Of a DNA stretch of 64,000 nucleotides, positions 45,701 to 56,769 are shown piece after piece. A program made the translations under genes and the position numbers. Each line of letters opens with the position of its first letter. The first letter of the stretch is position 1. Source of the stretch: Omphiscola glabra (Eukaryota > Mollusca > Gastropoda > Lymnaeidae). The stretch spans positions 24,367,010-24,431,009 of the forward strand of contig OZ024796.1 in assembly GCA_964017045.1 (NCBI GenBank), read 5' to 3'. A model generated the notes under the pieces. That model was given only the letters and a program-made list of their open reading frames with translations. It did no database searches and was not told the origin of the DNA.

Positions 45701-45945
45701 GATGTAAGATATTTCGAAGAGGAACTTGCACGTGCAATGAACTCAATGTAAACAAATTTGGCGATGTAAGATATTTCGAAGAGGAACTTGCACGTGCAAT
45801 GAACTCAATGTAAACAAATTTGGCGATGTAAGATATTTCAAAGAGGAACTTGCACGTGCAATGAACTCAATGTAAACAAATTTGGCGATGTAAGATATTT
45901 CGAAGAGGAACTTGCACGAGGAATGAACTCAGTGTACACGAGGTT
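45701..45945. repeat. 62-bp tandem repeat, 4 copies
   Basis: The unit is gatgtaagatatttcgaaga followed by ggaacttgcacgtgcaatga and actcaatgtaaacaaatttggc. Starts are at 45,701, 45,763, 45,825 and 45,887; the last copy is the most diverged. Confidence 0.95.
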
Positions 45946-46009
45946 GGCGACCGTCTTAGAATCTTAACATATTGTTTAAAGAAATGAAAAAGAAAGAAAA
46001 ACACCTCTC

Positions 46010-46350
46010 AAATGCTTCTCTCCCTCATATTCTGCTCCTCTTCCTCTTTCTCCGTCTCCATCCCTCTCTCTCTTTTTCACTTTCTACCTCTCCCGGTCTG
46101 TTTACGGCTCCCACTTTCTCACTCTCTCTTTTTCTTTCTTTAACTCTCTCTCTCGCTCTCTCTCTTTATTTCTTTAGCTCTCTCTCTCTCTCTCTCTCTC
46201 TCTTTATTTCTGTATCTCTCTCTCTCTCTTTTTCTTTATTTAACTCTCTCTCTCGCCCTCTCTCTCTTTATTTCTTTAGCTCTCTCTCTCGCTCTCTCTC
46301 TCTCTTTATTTCTTTAGCTCTCCCTCTCTCTCTCTTGTCTCTTTCTGCAA
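46010..46350. repeat. Pyrimidine-rich (CT) tract with a ctctctctttatttctttag unit
   Basis: A (CT)n-rich block carries at least five tttatttctttagctctctc-type units. The Ser/Leu-rich frame at 45,972-46,457 is its translation. Confidence 0.88.
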
Positions 46351-47038
46351 CTCTCCCTCGTCTGCAGACACCACTTAAATGCCCAGCCAATCACCAATCT
46401 TATTATGTCATCAAATCTACACAAATATTATTACCATCAAGCAACATAGTTTGTTAACTCTTTAGTTTTATCTCCTGATTCCACCAATATTTTCTTGTTT
46501 ACTCCGCTAATAAATTAACAGAAAAATAATTTTCCCCTGTTGTTATTTTTCAGATTAAATTTAAAAACAGATCGCCAACTTTGTGTTTTCTTTCCTAAGA
46601 TTTGTTACGCAATAATGATCCCCCCCCCCCCTCTCACACGAACAATGAAGATATCTACACTTCCTATTTGTTTCATTTTTTTTTTAATTGTTGAAAACAA
46701 AAAACAACCCACACAAAATATGGCATTTTGAAACATAGGCGTTTTTATTCTACAGAGCAGCGGGTTTTCCCCAACCTTACTTTGTTTTACAATTGAAACC
46801 CTAAAACTAATGTCTACAAATCTTTGACACATCTTATGGAAATATTAAGAAAATTATTGAAATTTTTACACGAAGACCAGCGCTCAAGCGAATTATTAAT
46901 TTTGTTAGGCTTGATTAGAAGGGTTATAAATTTAGTGCGCTCTTACCGCAGATCCGCCTTCTTCTTATTTTTTTTTTTATAGTTTAATGCCCAAAATGAA
47001 AGAAAATTAATTTCAGATTCTTTTAATCTTTTTATATG
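46351..47038. other. AT-rich unique sequence
   Basis: A C run lies at about 46,620-46,631. Nothing else. Confidence 0.5.
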
Positions 47039-47130
47039 AACATCTTGGTGTCACCCGAACACCTTGGTGTCACGCGAACATCTTGGTGTCACGCGAACAT
47101 CTTGGTGTCACGCGAACATCTTGGTGTCAC
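47039..47130. repeat. 19-bp tandem repeat, about 5 copies
   Basis: The unit is catcttggtgtcacgcgaa. Confidence 0.92.
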
Positions 47131-47234
47131 GCCGGTGAATTTTCTGCATCTCGTTTTTGCATTTCTGAAAGTTGGATAAGAAAGGGACATCAATAAACAA
47201 ATAATCCTGAGCTCAAACTCTGTTACTCTGTGAG

Positions 47235-50200
47235 CGGTGTTTCTTCCAGACATTTTTCCTCGGGCGGGGGGGGGGGGGTGTGTTCAGATTTTTCTAGGGG
47301 GTGGGCGGTGCCAGTGGCCAGAGGCGTAGCTAAGGTGTGTCAGATGGGATATACATCCCGGGGCCCCAACTGGCATTGGGGGGAGAATGGGCTTTGATGG
47401 CATTGAATGGTTGAAAAAATGGGTCTCAGAGTTGAGGGGGGGGGCGTAAAAATGAATCTTGTTCTTTGACGCCAAACACTCTAGGTACGCCCCTGCTTGT
47501 GGCGTCGAAATAGGACGGATGGGTGGTCCACACAGGTGTCACTTTTTCTTTATGTGCAGTTGTGGCATTTTTGGACAACTGCAGAGTTTGTATTGTGAAA
47601 GGCGGCGGCAAAAAAAATGTGGTTGCCCATGGTGTCACTAATAGTAGCTACGCAACTGTGCAGTGTATCTATCGATACCAATATCGGCGATAATTTTCAT
47701 CGGGAAGAAGGGCGGAAATTGAGGGCGGCGATTAATGTTGATTGGTGGAAGTCTTCTCCCCAGAAAATGTTTGATACTTTCAAAATCAAGAGGTGTTTTT
47801 TGAGTATACTTGAATTCAATGTTTCTTATTATACTTTTTGAGCGGGGAAAATTTTTTTTAAGGTTTTGTGGGCGGCTTTATGGCGCCCAGTGCCATACAT
47901 AGACTTAATTCACTCCGTTTCTGGCATGCCCCAGGGTAATCATTAGGCACAAGATAATAATCAACCTCATACTGTAACATTGATCAGCTGAGGGAAAGGG
48001 GTGCAGAAATTTAGGGTGCTAAAGACAGTCGGACAAACTCGAAATGATAGGGTGCATTTTGGCGCATACTTGAGTTTGTGGTTTATTTCAGACGATTTTG
48101 AGGTCTCATTTCAAACTTCGGGTGGGTGCGAACATTTGCCATAATAATGATCAAAGACATCTTAAACTCCGCACCAGCGAGACGTAAACTAAATTCATTC
48201 TACTTGTGTTACCTCTGAGGGTACGTTTTTTTCTCTAGATTATATTATCCCATTAAATCTTTATGGTCCCAAGAAATTTTTGGATAAATTCAAAATACAA
48301 GAAAGCATTTTATCACAATCTGAATTAAGTTTTGCAACATTCTAAGCTTAATTGGAGAGCAACGGAAGAGATCCTAGTTAAAAAAAATGTAGATGTCACT
48401 TTAGCTTAGAACCACCGTGTGCGCCCAGCAACGTCTACGACTGCAGGGTGCCTCGGATATTTGCTTAATTATTATCTTTCAATTGAGGGTTGTGGTATTT
48501 GGGGGGGGGGGGGCAAATGGAAATGTGCTTGACTTGCTTGTGTTATGCAAAGAAAAATTTAATTTACTAAAAAAAAGTTATGTGGCTTTTAAATTTTTAT
48601 TTACATAATTTTGTCGGATAGATACTTAATTAATAAATAAAATTTTTCAACAAATTATTAAAAAGGGGTTCCATATTTTCAAGGGTTCATATTTTATATC
48701 CTAAACCCCAATGGAAAAAGACAAACTTACTTATAATAATTAGACTAACGTTTATATATATTTCCAAATTTTACGCTAGACAAAATGGAAAAAAAAACAA
48801 CGGTTAATTAGAAAAGTTTATGCATTTTATGGGTTTTGAAAACTGGTCATTTTTATAAATCATATATGAACGGCATAACTATTTTAAGAAGACATGAGTT
48901 GTTTACAAACGACATTATATATTTATTAATATCTGATTGCATCTATAGTAAACCGTATGCAAATAAACGTAAAAAATATTCCAATATTCAGTAGATTGAC
49001 ATTTTTATTTGGAAATTTTAAACATTATAACTTTCTTCAGATAAATTACAAATTGCCTCTTAGCTATACTTTATCTAAATCTACAGAATCTATTTTAAAT
49101 TGACGTATTAGGAATAAGAATAATTATTTCCCTAAAACTAGTACCAAAAATGGAATTGCTGTGATAATCGAAATACTAGTTCACAAAAAGCTTTTTCTTA
49201 GCTTCTACTGGATTCTTATATAAAAAAAATTATTAAAAAATGAGTGCAAATAGATGGGGCAGTTTGTTTATTATTCTGATATTAAAAAGAGAAAAGCAGT
49301 TGTGAAGAATATTATACGCTAAGTATTTTTTTAAAATCTGTTATTCAGGAAATTTGTAACAAAAGTAGCACATTTAAAAAATTCGAAATGCTTTTTAAAT
49401 CTGTTTAAAATATGACTATTTTGTAATTTTTAATAAAAAAACAAATATTTTCGTTATATTGTTGTACACATTTAGCTCCGGAGGGGGGGACACTTGAATT
49501 TCCCCCCAGGTGGGTTAGTGCCATCCCGGAGAGATGGCTGAAAGAAACCCTATAATCGCTCTAATAATTGATGAATCTTGCACTATTTGTATGCTCCCGT
49601 TTTTTAATTTTTATAAAGTACACGTTTTTTTAACGTTTTAATTTCTTTCTAGCTTAACGTACATGGAGTCGAGTACATTTAAAATGATGCTAACAATAAC
49701 TATATTTTTTAAAGCATGAGGCCATCATACAGTTTATAATTAACATAGTTTAATAGTCATGCTTGTATTATAAAATTTAATTTGCAAGCATGAAAAGATT
49801 GCTATGTTCGATACTTAGTCAGAACTGAATAAAAAATATAGACCTTAAAATTGAAGCAAATTTAGTTTAATAAAGTATTAAAGTCTTTAAACGTGTGAAT
49901 TTTCAAAACAATTATTAAATAAAAAAATACAGATAAATGCGAATAGTATGCAGCATACCTCGGCTCATAATCAGGCGTTGCAAAATTTCCAAACATTGCG
50001 ATATTTATATTCGAATATTGTACGCTTCTAAGAAGAATAGCCATAAATATACGGATGATCATAGCGCGTAGCGATATTTCATTGATTCCACTATTTGTAA
50101 TCGGTTAATAGCACCAGTTAATATTATTTTTAAAATTGTTTTAAAAATGACAATTTGGTAGTTTTTAAAAAATAAAATTTATTATTGTTTTATTGTTGTA

Positions 50201-50235
50201 CATATTTTTGCTTGGGGGGCACTTGACTTTCCAAT
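47235..50235 (+). mobile_element. Large hAT-like element, copy 1 (3' terminus missing)
   Basis: The left end cggtgtttcttccag matches the 58.8-63.0 kb copy's terminus CAGTGTTTCTTTCAG with two differences. It is collinear with the complement of 58,843-62,974 throughout: gtaaaaatgaatcttgt (47,446-47,462) equals the complement of 62,756-62,772, and cagtgccatacata (47,888-47,901) equals the complement of 62,353-62,366. More words match at 48,830, 48,900, 49,140 and 49,570. A segment at about 49,360-49,552 ends in CTGAAAGAAACCCT, a full terminus inserted or duplicated inside; the outer end stops in ggggggcacttgact near 50,225. No transposase frame survives. Confidence 0.72.
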
Positions 50236-50871
50236 GAATTAAAACACAACTTATGTTAAAGTTATGTTTGAGATCAAGTAAAACCGCTAAAAAATTTTTA
50301 AACTCCATAATAATATTGAAATAATATAATTATTTGAAAATAAAATAAATGTAAGAAAAAACTTTTTAAGTCAGAGCCCCCCCCCCCCCCATTCCACCGC
50401 CCCTCTTTTTTCTTCCATGACCATGTTTGTCGTATTGGATAATCTTCAATTTAGGGGGTCAGTTTCAATAATCCTCCTATGAAAAAGACTATTCCGCCTT
50501 CATCAGACCTTGATTGCACTCCCGTGGTTATGACCAAGCGACTTCCGATATTCAGGTTGAGGCTGGGGGGGGGGGGGGCATAACCATTTACCTACCACTG
50601 TACGATGAGGTGTTCTATTTCCAGCAGCCTTCATTGCGTGATGTCTTCAAAAGCTTTCTCTTCTCCCCCACCCCACCCCACCCGCGTTTGGTATCGACAT
50701 CCCCCCCCTTTTTTTTTTTTCTTCTAGCTTTTACATTTCCAACACTCCTTGAGACAGTCACAGTCATTTCTGACTTCAAACAGGACAAGGGTCGCTTCTT
50801 CTTGGGTCTTATTGAATAGAAAAAGGGACTTGGCCGTTCTTTCACTTGTTAAATGAGGTAAGACTAATAAA
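50236..50871. other. Unique sequence
   Basis: A C run lies at about 50,378-50,390 and a G run at about 50,564-50,578. A purine/pyrimidine-skewed stretch lies near 50,665-50,725. Confidence 0.5.
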
Positions 50872-51190
50872 TAACACTCCATAAATAACACTCCATAAAT
50901 AACACTCCATAAATAACACTCCATAAATAACACTCCATAAATAACACTCCATAAATAACACTCCATAAATAACACTCCATAAATAACACTCCATAAATAA
51001 CACTCCATAAATAACACTCCATAAATAACACTCCATAAATAACACTCCATAAATAACACTCCATAAATAACACTCCATAAATAACACTCCATAAATAACA
51101 CTCCATAAATAACACTCCATAAATAACACTCCATAAATAACACTCCATAAATAACACTCCATAAATAACACTTCATAAATAACACTCCAA
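50872..51190. repeat. 14-bp minisatellite, about 22.7 copies, nearly perfect
   Basis: The unit is ataaataacactcc. Only one substitution (cttcat near 51,172) is visible. The frames repeating MECYLWSVIYGVLF on the minus strand are three-phase readings of this unit. Confidence 0.97.
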
Positions 51191-51209
51191 ACTTGTACAC
51201 TTTTCCCCT

Positions 51210-51268
51210 TGGTGTGTGTCTGTGTGTCTGAGTGTCTGTGTGTCTGTGTGTCTGTGTGTCTGAGTGGT
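51210..51268. repeat. TGTGTCTG microsatellite
   Basis: The word tgtgtctg/agtgtctg is repeated about seven times. Confidence 0.85.
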
Positions 51269-51499
51269 TTTATTGCAATTTCATACACGTTTTCAAACGT
51301 GTCTTGTTGGCTATAGGACAAGGGCGAGCGCAATCCTTGCAGCTCGGTCAGTTTTTAAGTCATAGAAAGTCTTTTTGTTTGGACATTATTCAGTCTTGCT
51401 GTTGAGCAAGTTCCGGGTAGAAGTCTGGCTGTTTTATCGGCCGAGGGCTCCGTGCTCAGTGCCGCTTCTGCCGATTGTTTGTCAGGTTGTTTTAAAAGA
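51269..51499. other. Spacer
   Basis: Moderately GC-rich sequence with no recognised element. Confidence 0.45.
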
Positions 51500-51718
51500 T
51501 TGCTGTATCCTACTGTATCTTACTGTATCCTACTTTATCCTACTGTAACCTACTGTATCCTTCTGTATCCTACTGTATCCTACTGTATGCTTCTGTATCC
51601 TACTGTATCCTACTGTATCCTTCTGTATCCTACTGTATTCTTCTGTATCCTACTGTATCCTACTGTATCCTACTGTATCCTTCTGTATCCTACTGTATCC
51701 TACTGTATCCTTCTGTGC
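51500..51718. repeat. 10-bp minisatellite, about 22 copies
   Basis: Units are ctgtatccta and ctgtatcctt in a mixed order. The frame repeating YPTVSYCILL is a by-product. Confidence 0.93.
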
Positions 51719-51899
51719 GCATTAAGGTGGGAAATGCTGAGGGCGTTCCTTTAATCACACTAGACCTTTGTGCGGAACACCAAATGGTTGGAGACAGAGA
51801 ACCCGACTGCCACCACTTGCAGCAAACTTTACGCTATATGGCTGAGAGGCAACTGAGCGGCGCAGCTCTAAACCGGCGAAAAGGCATGGTGTTCTGTCC
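51719..51899. other. Spacer
   Basis: No recognised element; it joins the LINE fragment to the 10-bp array. Confidence 0.4.
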
Positions 51900-52335
51900 A
51901 CCCGCCCCAGTGGCGCTGCAGTCCATGTAGGGCTCTGACCTGCCTCACCACTTCCTTCCACTCAGACCTATCTGATGCTTTTCTTTTCCATGCTAATGGA
52001 TTCCCAGCTGATGTGGATATTTTTTCCACATCATCCATCCATCTAAATCTAGGTCTGAGTTTGAGCCGTTTTCCTCTTTGGTTTTTGGTAGTCCACCCCT
52101 TTAAAACCTCTGTCATTTGGCATTCTACTAAGTCCCCCCCCCCCACCTTTTTATTTTTTGCGTAGCCTTCCGTTTTTTTAAAGATAATTTCTGCTACTAG
52201 CGTGGGATCCTGATGTAGACTGTACAATTCATGGTAGGATTTTATTCTTTGTCCTTTGACGGTCCATATATATATACTTGTTAAATGTAAGTGTGAAATA
52301 GTTTTAGTTTCCCAAAGAACAAAATGGTACCCCCC
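51900..52335 (-). mobile_element. LINE C-terminal fragment
   Basis: The minus-strand frame reads RPRFRWMDDVEKISTSAG, KRKASDRSEWKEVVRQ and RALHGLQRHWGG. These are the R-P-R-x-R-W-x-D-D-V block and the D-R-x-x-W-x-x-V-V end of an endonuclease/reverse transcriptase LINE. The 3' end (complement of cagtggcgctgcagtccatg) matches the 42.2 kb copy. The upstream half of the frame is less recognisable and a C run (52,135-52,144) interrupts it. It is 5' truncated and not a host gene. Confidence 0.75.
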
Positions 52336-52672
52336 GAACAACAAAATCCTATTATGGTACCCTGAACAACAAAAATTATCTTATGGTACCCTGAACAACA
52401 AAATCATATTATTGTACACTGAACAACAAAATCATTTTATGGTACCCTGAGCAACAAAAATTATCATATGGTACCCTGAACAACAAAATCATATTATTGT
52501 ACCCTGAACAACAAAATCATACTATGGTACCCTGAACAACAAAAATTATCTTATGGTACCCTGAACAACAAAATCATATTATTGTACCCTGAACAACAAA
52601 AATTATCTTATGGTACCCTGAACAACAAAATCATATTATTGTACCCTGAACAACAAAATCATACAATGGTAA
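52322..52672. repeat. 28-30-bp minisatellite, about 12 copies
   Basis: The unit is ctgaacaacaaaatcatatt followed by at(g/t)gtacc. It alternates with a caaaaattatcttatggtacc form, so the higher-order unit is about 57 bp. Confidence 0.92.
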
Positions 52673-53114
52673 CTTGAACCATTGGGTTTGTTACCCGCAA
52701 GACACGGTCACAAGTGAACCTTCAGCTCACCATCTGCTCTTCTCTGGATGGTGTCTTCCTAACCGGAACCTGCTGCCTCGGCTCGTGCTAATGGGAATTA
52801 GTCGGGCGGTATCGACTACTTGGTACTGCATCAGGAGACACCGCCGTGGACGATACCAAAGTAATTCATATACATCAGGGATTATCGACCCAGCGAGGAG
52901 ACGCGAAAGAAGGCACGGGTAATGCCGACTGGTGGACACAACGAAGTGTTGAGTTCAAAGGACCTGTTATTATTATTAGTGAGTTGAGAAACCCCACACC
53001 ATGTAAGAACACCATGTAAGAACACCAGGGAGGTAATGGCCTATTTGGTATCGGGCTTTGTAAACGTGCACTTAACACAGTGGGATGTGGGGGTCGTAGG
53101 AGGGGCGGGGGGAG
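52673..53114. other. Unknown, slightly GC-rich sequence
   Basis: An 82-codon frame at 52,674-52,922 has normal amino-acid composition but no recognised domain. The stretch could be a decayed retroelement. A tandem word, caccatgtaagaa, occurs twice at 52,998-53,023. Confidence 0.4.
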
Positions 53115-53286
53115 GAATCGTGTACATTTTCGTCTGTTGGAATTGTGTACTTGTTCGTGAGTTGGAATTGTGTACTTGTTCGTGGGTTGGAATTTGTGTA
53201 CTTGTTCGTGAGTTGGAATTTGTGTACTTGTTCGTGGGTTGGAATTTGTGTACTTGTTCGTGGGTTGGAATTTGTGTACTTGTTCG
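53115..53286. repeat. 25-26-bp minisatellite, about 6 copies
   Basis: The unit is ttggaatttgtgtacttgtt plus cgtggg; early units lack one t. Confidence 0.93.
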
Positions 53287-53804
53287 CCCCCAACGCCCTG
53301 TCAGCTTGATCCCAGATTCAAACTCAGTCCTAAGAAGAGTGCCACTCCCGCACGCACTAATTATAAGTATCATTATATATAGATCATCGGGTATTTTTCT
53401 TTGATGAGACTGAACTTTTATCTGGTGTCCCGCCGTCCCCCCTTTGTAAGACTACGAGGTCGGGAAATCTTTAAAAAATACCAACTGTCATGTCCCACTT
53501 CTGCATACAGGAAAATTTTAGAAATTGCAGAGAAAGTGCACCAGCTTTCATCTGCAATAATTTTTTAGCTTATACTGAATACGGTTAATACTGATTAGCA
53601 ATTGACGTCATAAGCTGGGATAGAGTTAGGGTGCGATATTGATTTTCTTATCTAATAAGTCATTTCAGCATCGAAATGACTCAATGTGTATATTTATTTA
53701 TTTGTATTTACATATATATTTATATCGGATTTGCTTTGTTAAAATATTAGTGTATCAGTTATTTCATATATTTGAAACTGCTCTCTCCTTTCCCAACGCA
53801 CCTC
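53287..53804. other. AT-rich unique sequence
   Basis: Nothing recognised. Confidence 0.5.
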
Positions 53805-54728
53805 TCTCCCAGCCCAACACACTTCTTTCCTATCCCGACACAACTCCATCCCAGCGCAACACACCTCCCTCCCAGTCCAACACACTTTTCTCCTATCACA
53901 ATACACCTCCCGCCAAGCAAAACACACCCCCTCCCAGCCCAACCCACTTCTCTCCTATCCCACTACACTTCTCTCCTATCCCAACACACTTCTCACCTAT
54001 CCCAAAACACTTCTCACCTATCCCAAAACACTTCTCACCTATCCCAACACACTTCTCTCCTATCCCAACACACTTTTCTCCTATCCCAACACACTTCTCA
54101 CCTATCCCAACACACTTCTCACCTATCCCAACACACCTCCATCCCAGCCCAACACACTTTTCTCCTATCCCAACACACTTCTCTCCTATCCCAACACACT
54201 TCTCACCTATCCCAACACACTTCTCACCTATCCCAACACACCTCCCTCCCAGCCCAACACACTTCTCTCCTACCCAACACACTTCTCTCCTATCCCAACA
54301 CACTTCTCACCTATCCCAACACACCTCCCTCCCAGCCCAACACACTTCTTTCCTATCCCAACACACTTCTCTCCTATCCCAACACACTTCTCACCTATCC
54401 CAACACACTTCTCACCTATCCCAACACACCTCCCTCCCAGCCCAACACACTTTTCTCCTATCCCAACACACTTCTCTCCTATCCCAGCACACTTCTCACC
54501 TATCCCAGCACACTTCTCACCTATCCCAACACACTTCTCATCTATCCCAGCACACTTCTCACCTATCCCAACACACCTCTCTCCCAGCCCAACACACCTC
54601 TCACCCAGCCCAACGCACCTCTCACCCAGCCCAACGCACCTCTCTCCCAGCCCAACGCACCTCTCACCCAGCCCAACGCACCTCTCACCCAGCCCAACGC
54701 ACCTCTCACCCAGCCCAACACACTTCTT
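53805..54728. repeat. 21-bp C-rich minisatellite, about 44 copies
   Basis: The unit is cccaacacacttctcaccta plus t, with variant types (ctctcctat, ctccctcccag, gcacctctcacccag) that occur in ordered blocks of five to eight units, so a higher-order structure is likely. All frames remain open because the period is 21. This explains the 364- and 328-codon plus-strand frames and the 135-codon minus-strand frame. Confidence 0.96.
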
Positions 54729-55439
54729 ACTGAGGCCGAAGGAAAACCCCTTCCATAAAGGACATTCTTGTGTGAATTCTAATAAACTGTAGTTTTATTA
54801 TTATTTTTTTGAAAACCATCCAACCAATCGTTCAAAATGAAAGGGGTACGTTTACAAAAAAATATAGTTCAGTTATCTTTTCTTTAATTTTCCCTGAATT
54901 AAATTCTACCAATTTGTTGAATTGTTCCGACCAGGTTTTTCTGTATACCGGGGCTTTGCTTACCCCGCAGAAAAAAACAACATGATAAAAAAGAACTCTT
55001 ATCTTGGGATCACGGGATGAGATTGACTATCCCGGGAAAACCCGAGGATAAAATTAATTCAATTAAACATTTGTAATAAACTGAATTAGACAATACAGGA
55101 CCTTGTTTTCATGATTGTAATTATTGTCTTAAATTTCGTGATTTTGACTTGGATGTGATTCGAACTCTTACCGTTTAGCATATTATTATTACTGTCATAC
55201 TGACCATCGCTTAAAATCAGCATATAACGCATCGCGTTACCCTACCTCAAACTCATAACGCTCCTCGCCGCCATTGTTGTGCACGTCACGTGACTATAGT
55301 CAATAAGAGACGGCCACGATAAGCCCCCCCCCCCCCAAAGATTACTACGCAGCGATGGCGGACACGCAAATGAAACATTTGTTCTTTTTAATCTACATTA
55401 CATCTGTCTTTCTCTCCTTTTCTTCCACGTTAACCCATC
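54729..55439. other. AT-rich unique sequence
   Basis: A C run lies at about 55,325-55,336. Nothing else. Confidence 0.5.
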
Positions 55440-56082
55440 CTTCCCTCTTTCCCTCCCTTTCGTCCTCTTTCGCCCATCCTCCTCTATCTCTTTCCCTCCC
55501 TTTCATCCTCTTTCGCCCATCCTCCTCTATCTCTTTCCCTCCGTTTCGTCCTCTTTCGCCCATCCTCCTCTATCTCTTTTCCTCCCTTTCGTCCTCTTTC
55601 ACCCATCCTCCTGTCTCGTTCCTGTTTTCTAGTCTTCGTCCCCTCCTAACGCCACTTCGTCCCCTCCTACCTCCACTTCGTCCCCTCCTACCTCCACTTC
55701 GTCCCCTCCTACCTCCACTGTTTATCTTCTTCCCCTCCTACCTCCACTTCGTCCCCTCCTACCTCCACTTCGTCCCCTCCTACCTCCACTGTTTATCTTT
55801 TTCCCCTCCTACCTCCACTGTTTATCTTCTTCCCCTCCTACCTCCACTTCGTCCCCTCCTACCTCCACTTCGTCCCCTCCTACATCCACTTCGTCCCCTC
55901 CTACCTCCACTGTTTATCTTCTTCCCCTCCTACCTCCACTGTCTATCTTCGTACCCTCTTACCCCCACTTCGTCCCCTCCTACCTCCACTGTATATCTTC
56001 GTCCCCTCCCACCTCCACTGTATATCTTCGTCCCCTCCTACCCCCACTGTATATCCTCGTCCTCTCCTACCTCCACAGGCTA
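55440..56082. repeat. CT-rich minisatellites: about 54-bp and 21-bp units
   Basis: The left part (to about 55,610) repeats a tttcgcccatcctcctctat unit of about 54 bp. From about 55,640 the unit is cgtcccctcctacctccact plus t, with a gtttatcttc variant. The 303-codon plus-strand frame is by-product; its first 25 codons resemble a hydrophobic leader by chance. Confidence 0.92.
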
Positions 56083-56769
56083 TCTCGGATCCTGTTTATT
56101 ATTACATATTATTTTGTTTCATTCGTTTCACTTCATCATACGAGGGATTGAATTTATTCACCCCCTCCCCCCCCCCCACTCCTCCACACACAAACACACA
56201 CTTTACAAGAAATACGATATTGCAATCGATTTTTACCACAGACTTGATTTCATTCACCACGAATAGTTAGACGATAAAGCTGAATACATTATTGTTTTTC
56301 TGTCTATTGATGAACAATGGGAGACTTACGATGACATTCTGCTCGTTAAGAAAGATTTTGAACTCGACATGACTCATCTGTGCAGGACATCAAGAGCAAA
56401 AAAAAAAAAAAATGCCAAAGACTTTTCCCTGTAATATGGTTTAATGATAATTAATGAACCGAATTTAAAAAAAAAAATTGTCGGTTGGTCATCAAGTACG
56501 AATAACCCTGGATGATAACAATGGCAGACGTTTCACGCATGCCAGACAAGCGGGCCCATCCCAACATGCCGGCCCGGATCGGACAAATATCGCCGAATTA
56601 TTTAAAACTGTGCCGCCCATAATATGTAGCGTAAACGAGGTACAATGCCTTCTGTTGAGTCTTGGTAAAAAAAATGTGTGGGGTCTGTTTTTCAAATTAG
56701 TTTTGTATACCCCCCCCCCCTTTTTTTTTTCCAACTATCTGAGAGTAATCATTAAATAGAATGACATAC
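56083..56769. other. Unique sequence
   Basis: C runs lie at about 56,168-56,178 and 56,710-56,720 and A runs near 56,400. Nothing else. Confidence 0.5.

Noticed and set aside
51868..52344. 158-codon minus-strand frame as a host gene
   Set aside because: Its C-terminal half has the R-W-x-D-D-V-E and D-R-x-x-W blocks of a LINE and its 3' end matches other LINE copies in the window.
52674..52922. 82-codon frame of ordinary composition
   Set aside because: No recognisable motif, splice sites or partner frames; kept only as an unknown stretch.
53639..54758. Plus-strand open frames of 364 and 328 codons rich in Pro, Ser, Thr and His
   Set aside because: They lie in the 21-bp array, overlap each other in two frames and face an open minus-strand frame. 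Period 21 keeps any stop-free unit open.
55355..56266. 303-codon frame with a hydrophobic start that resembles a secreted Pro-rich protein
   Set aside because: The body is CT-rich minisatellite translation; the leader is short and the unique C-terminal part has no recognised domain.
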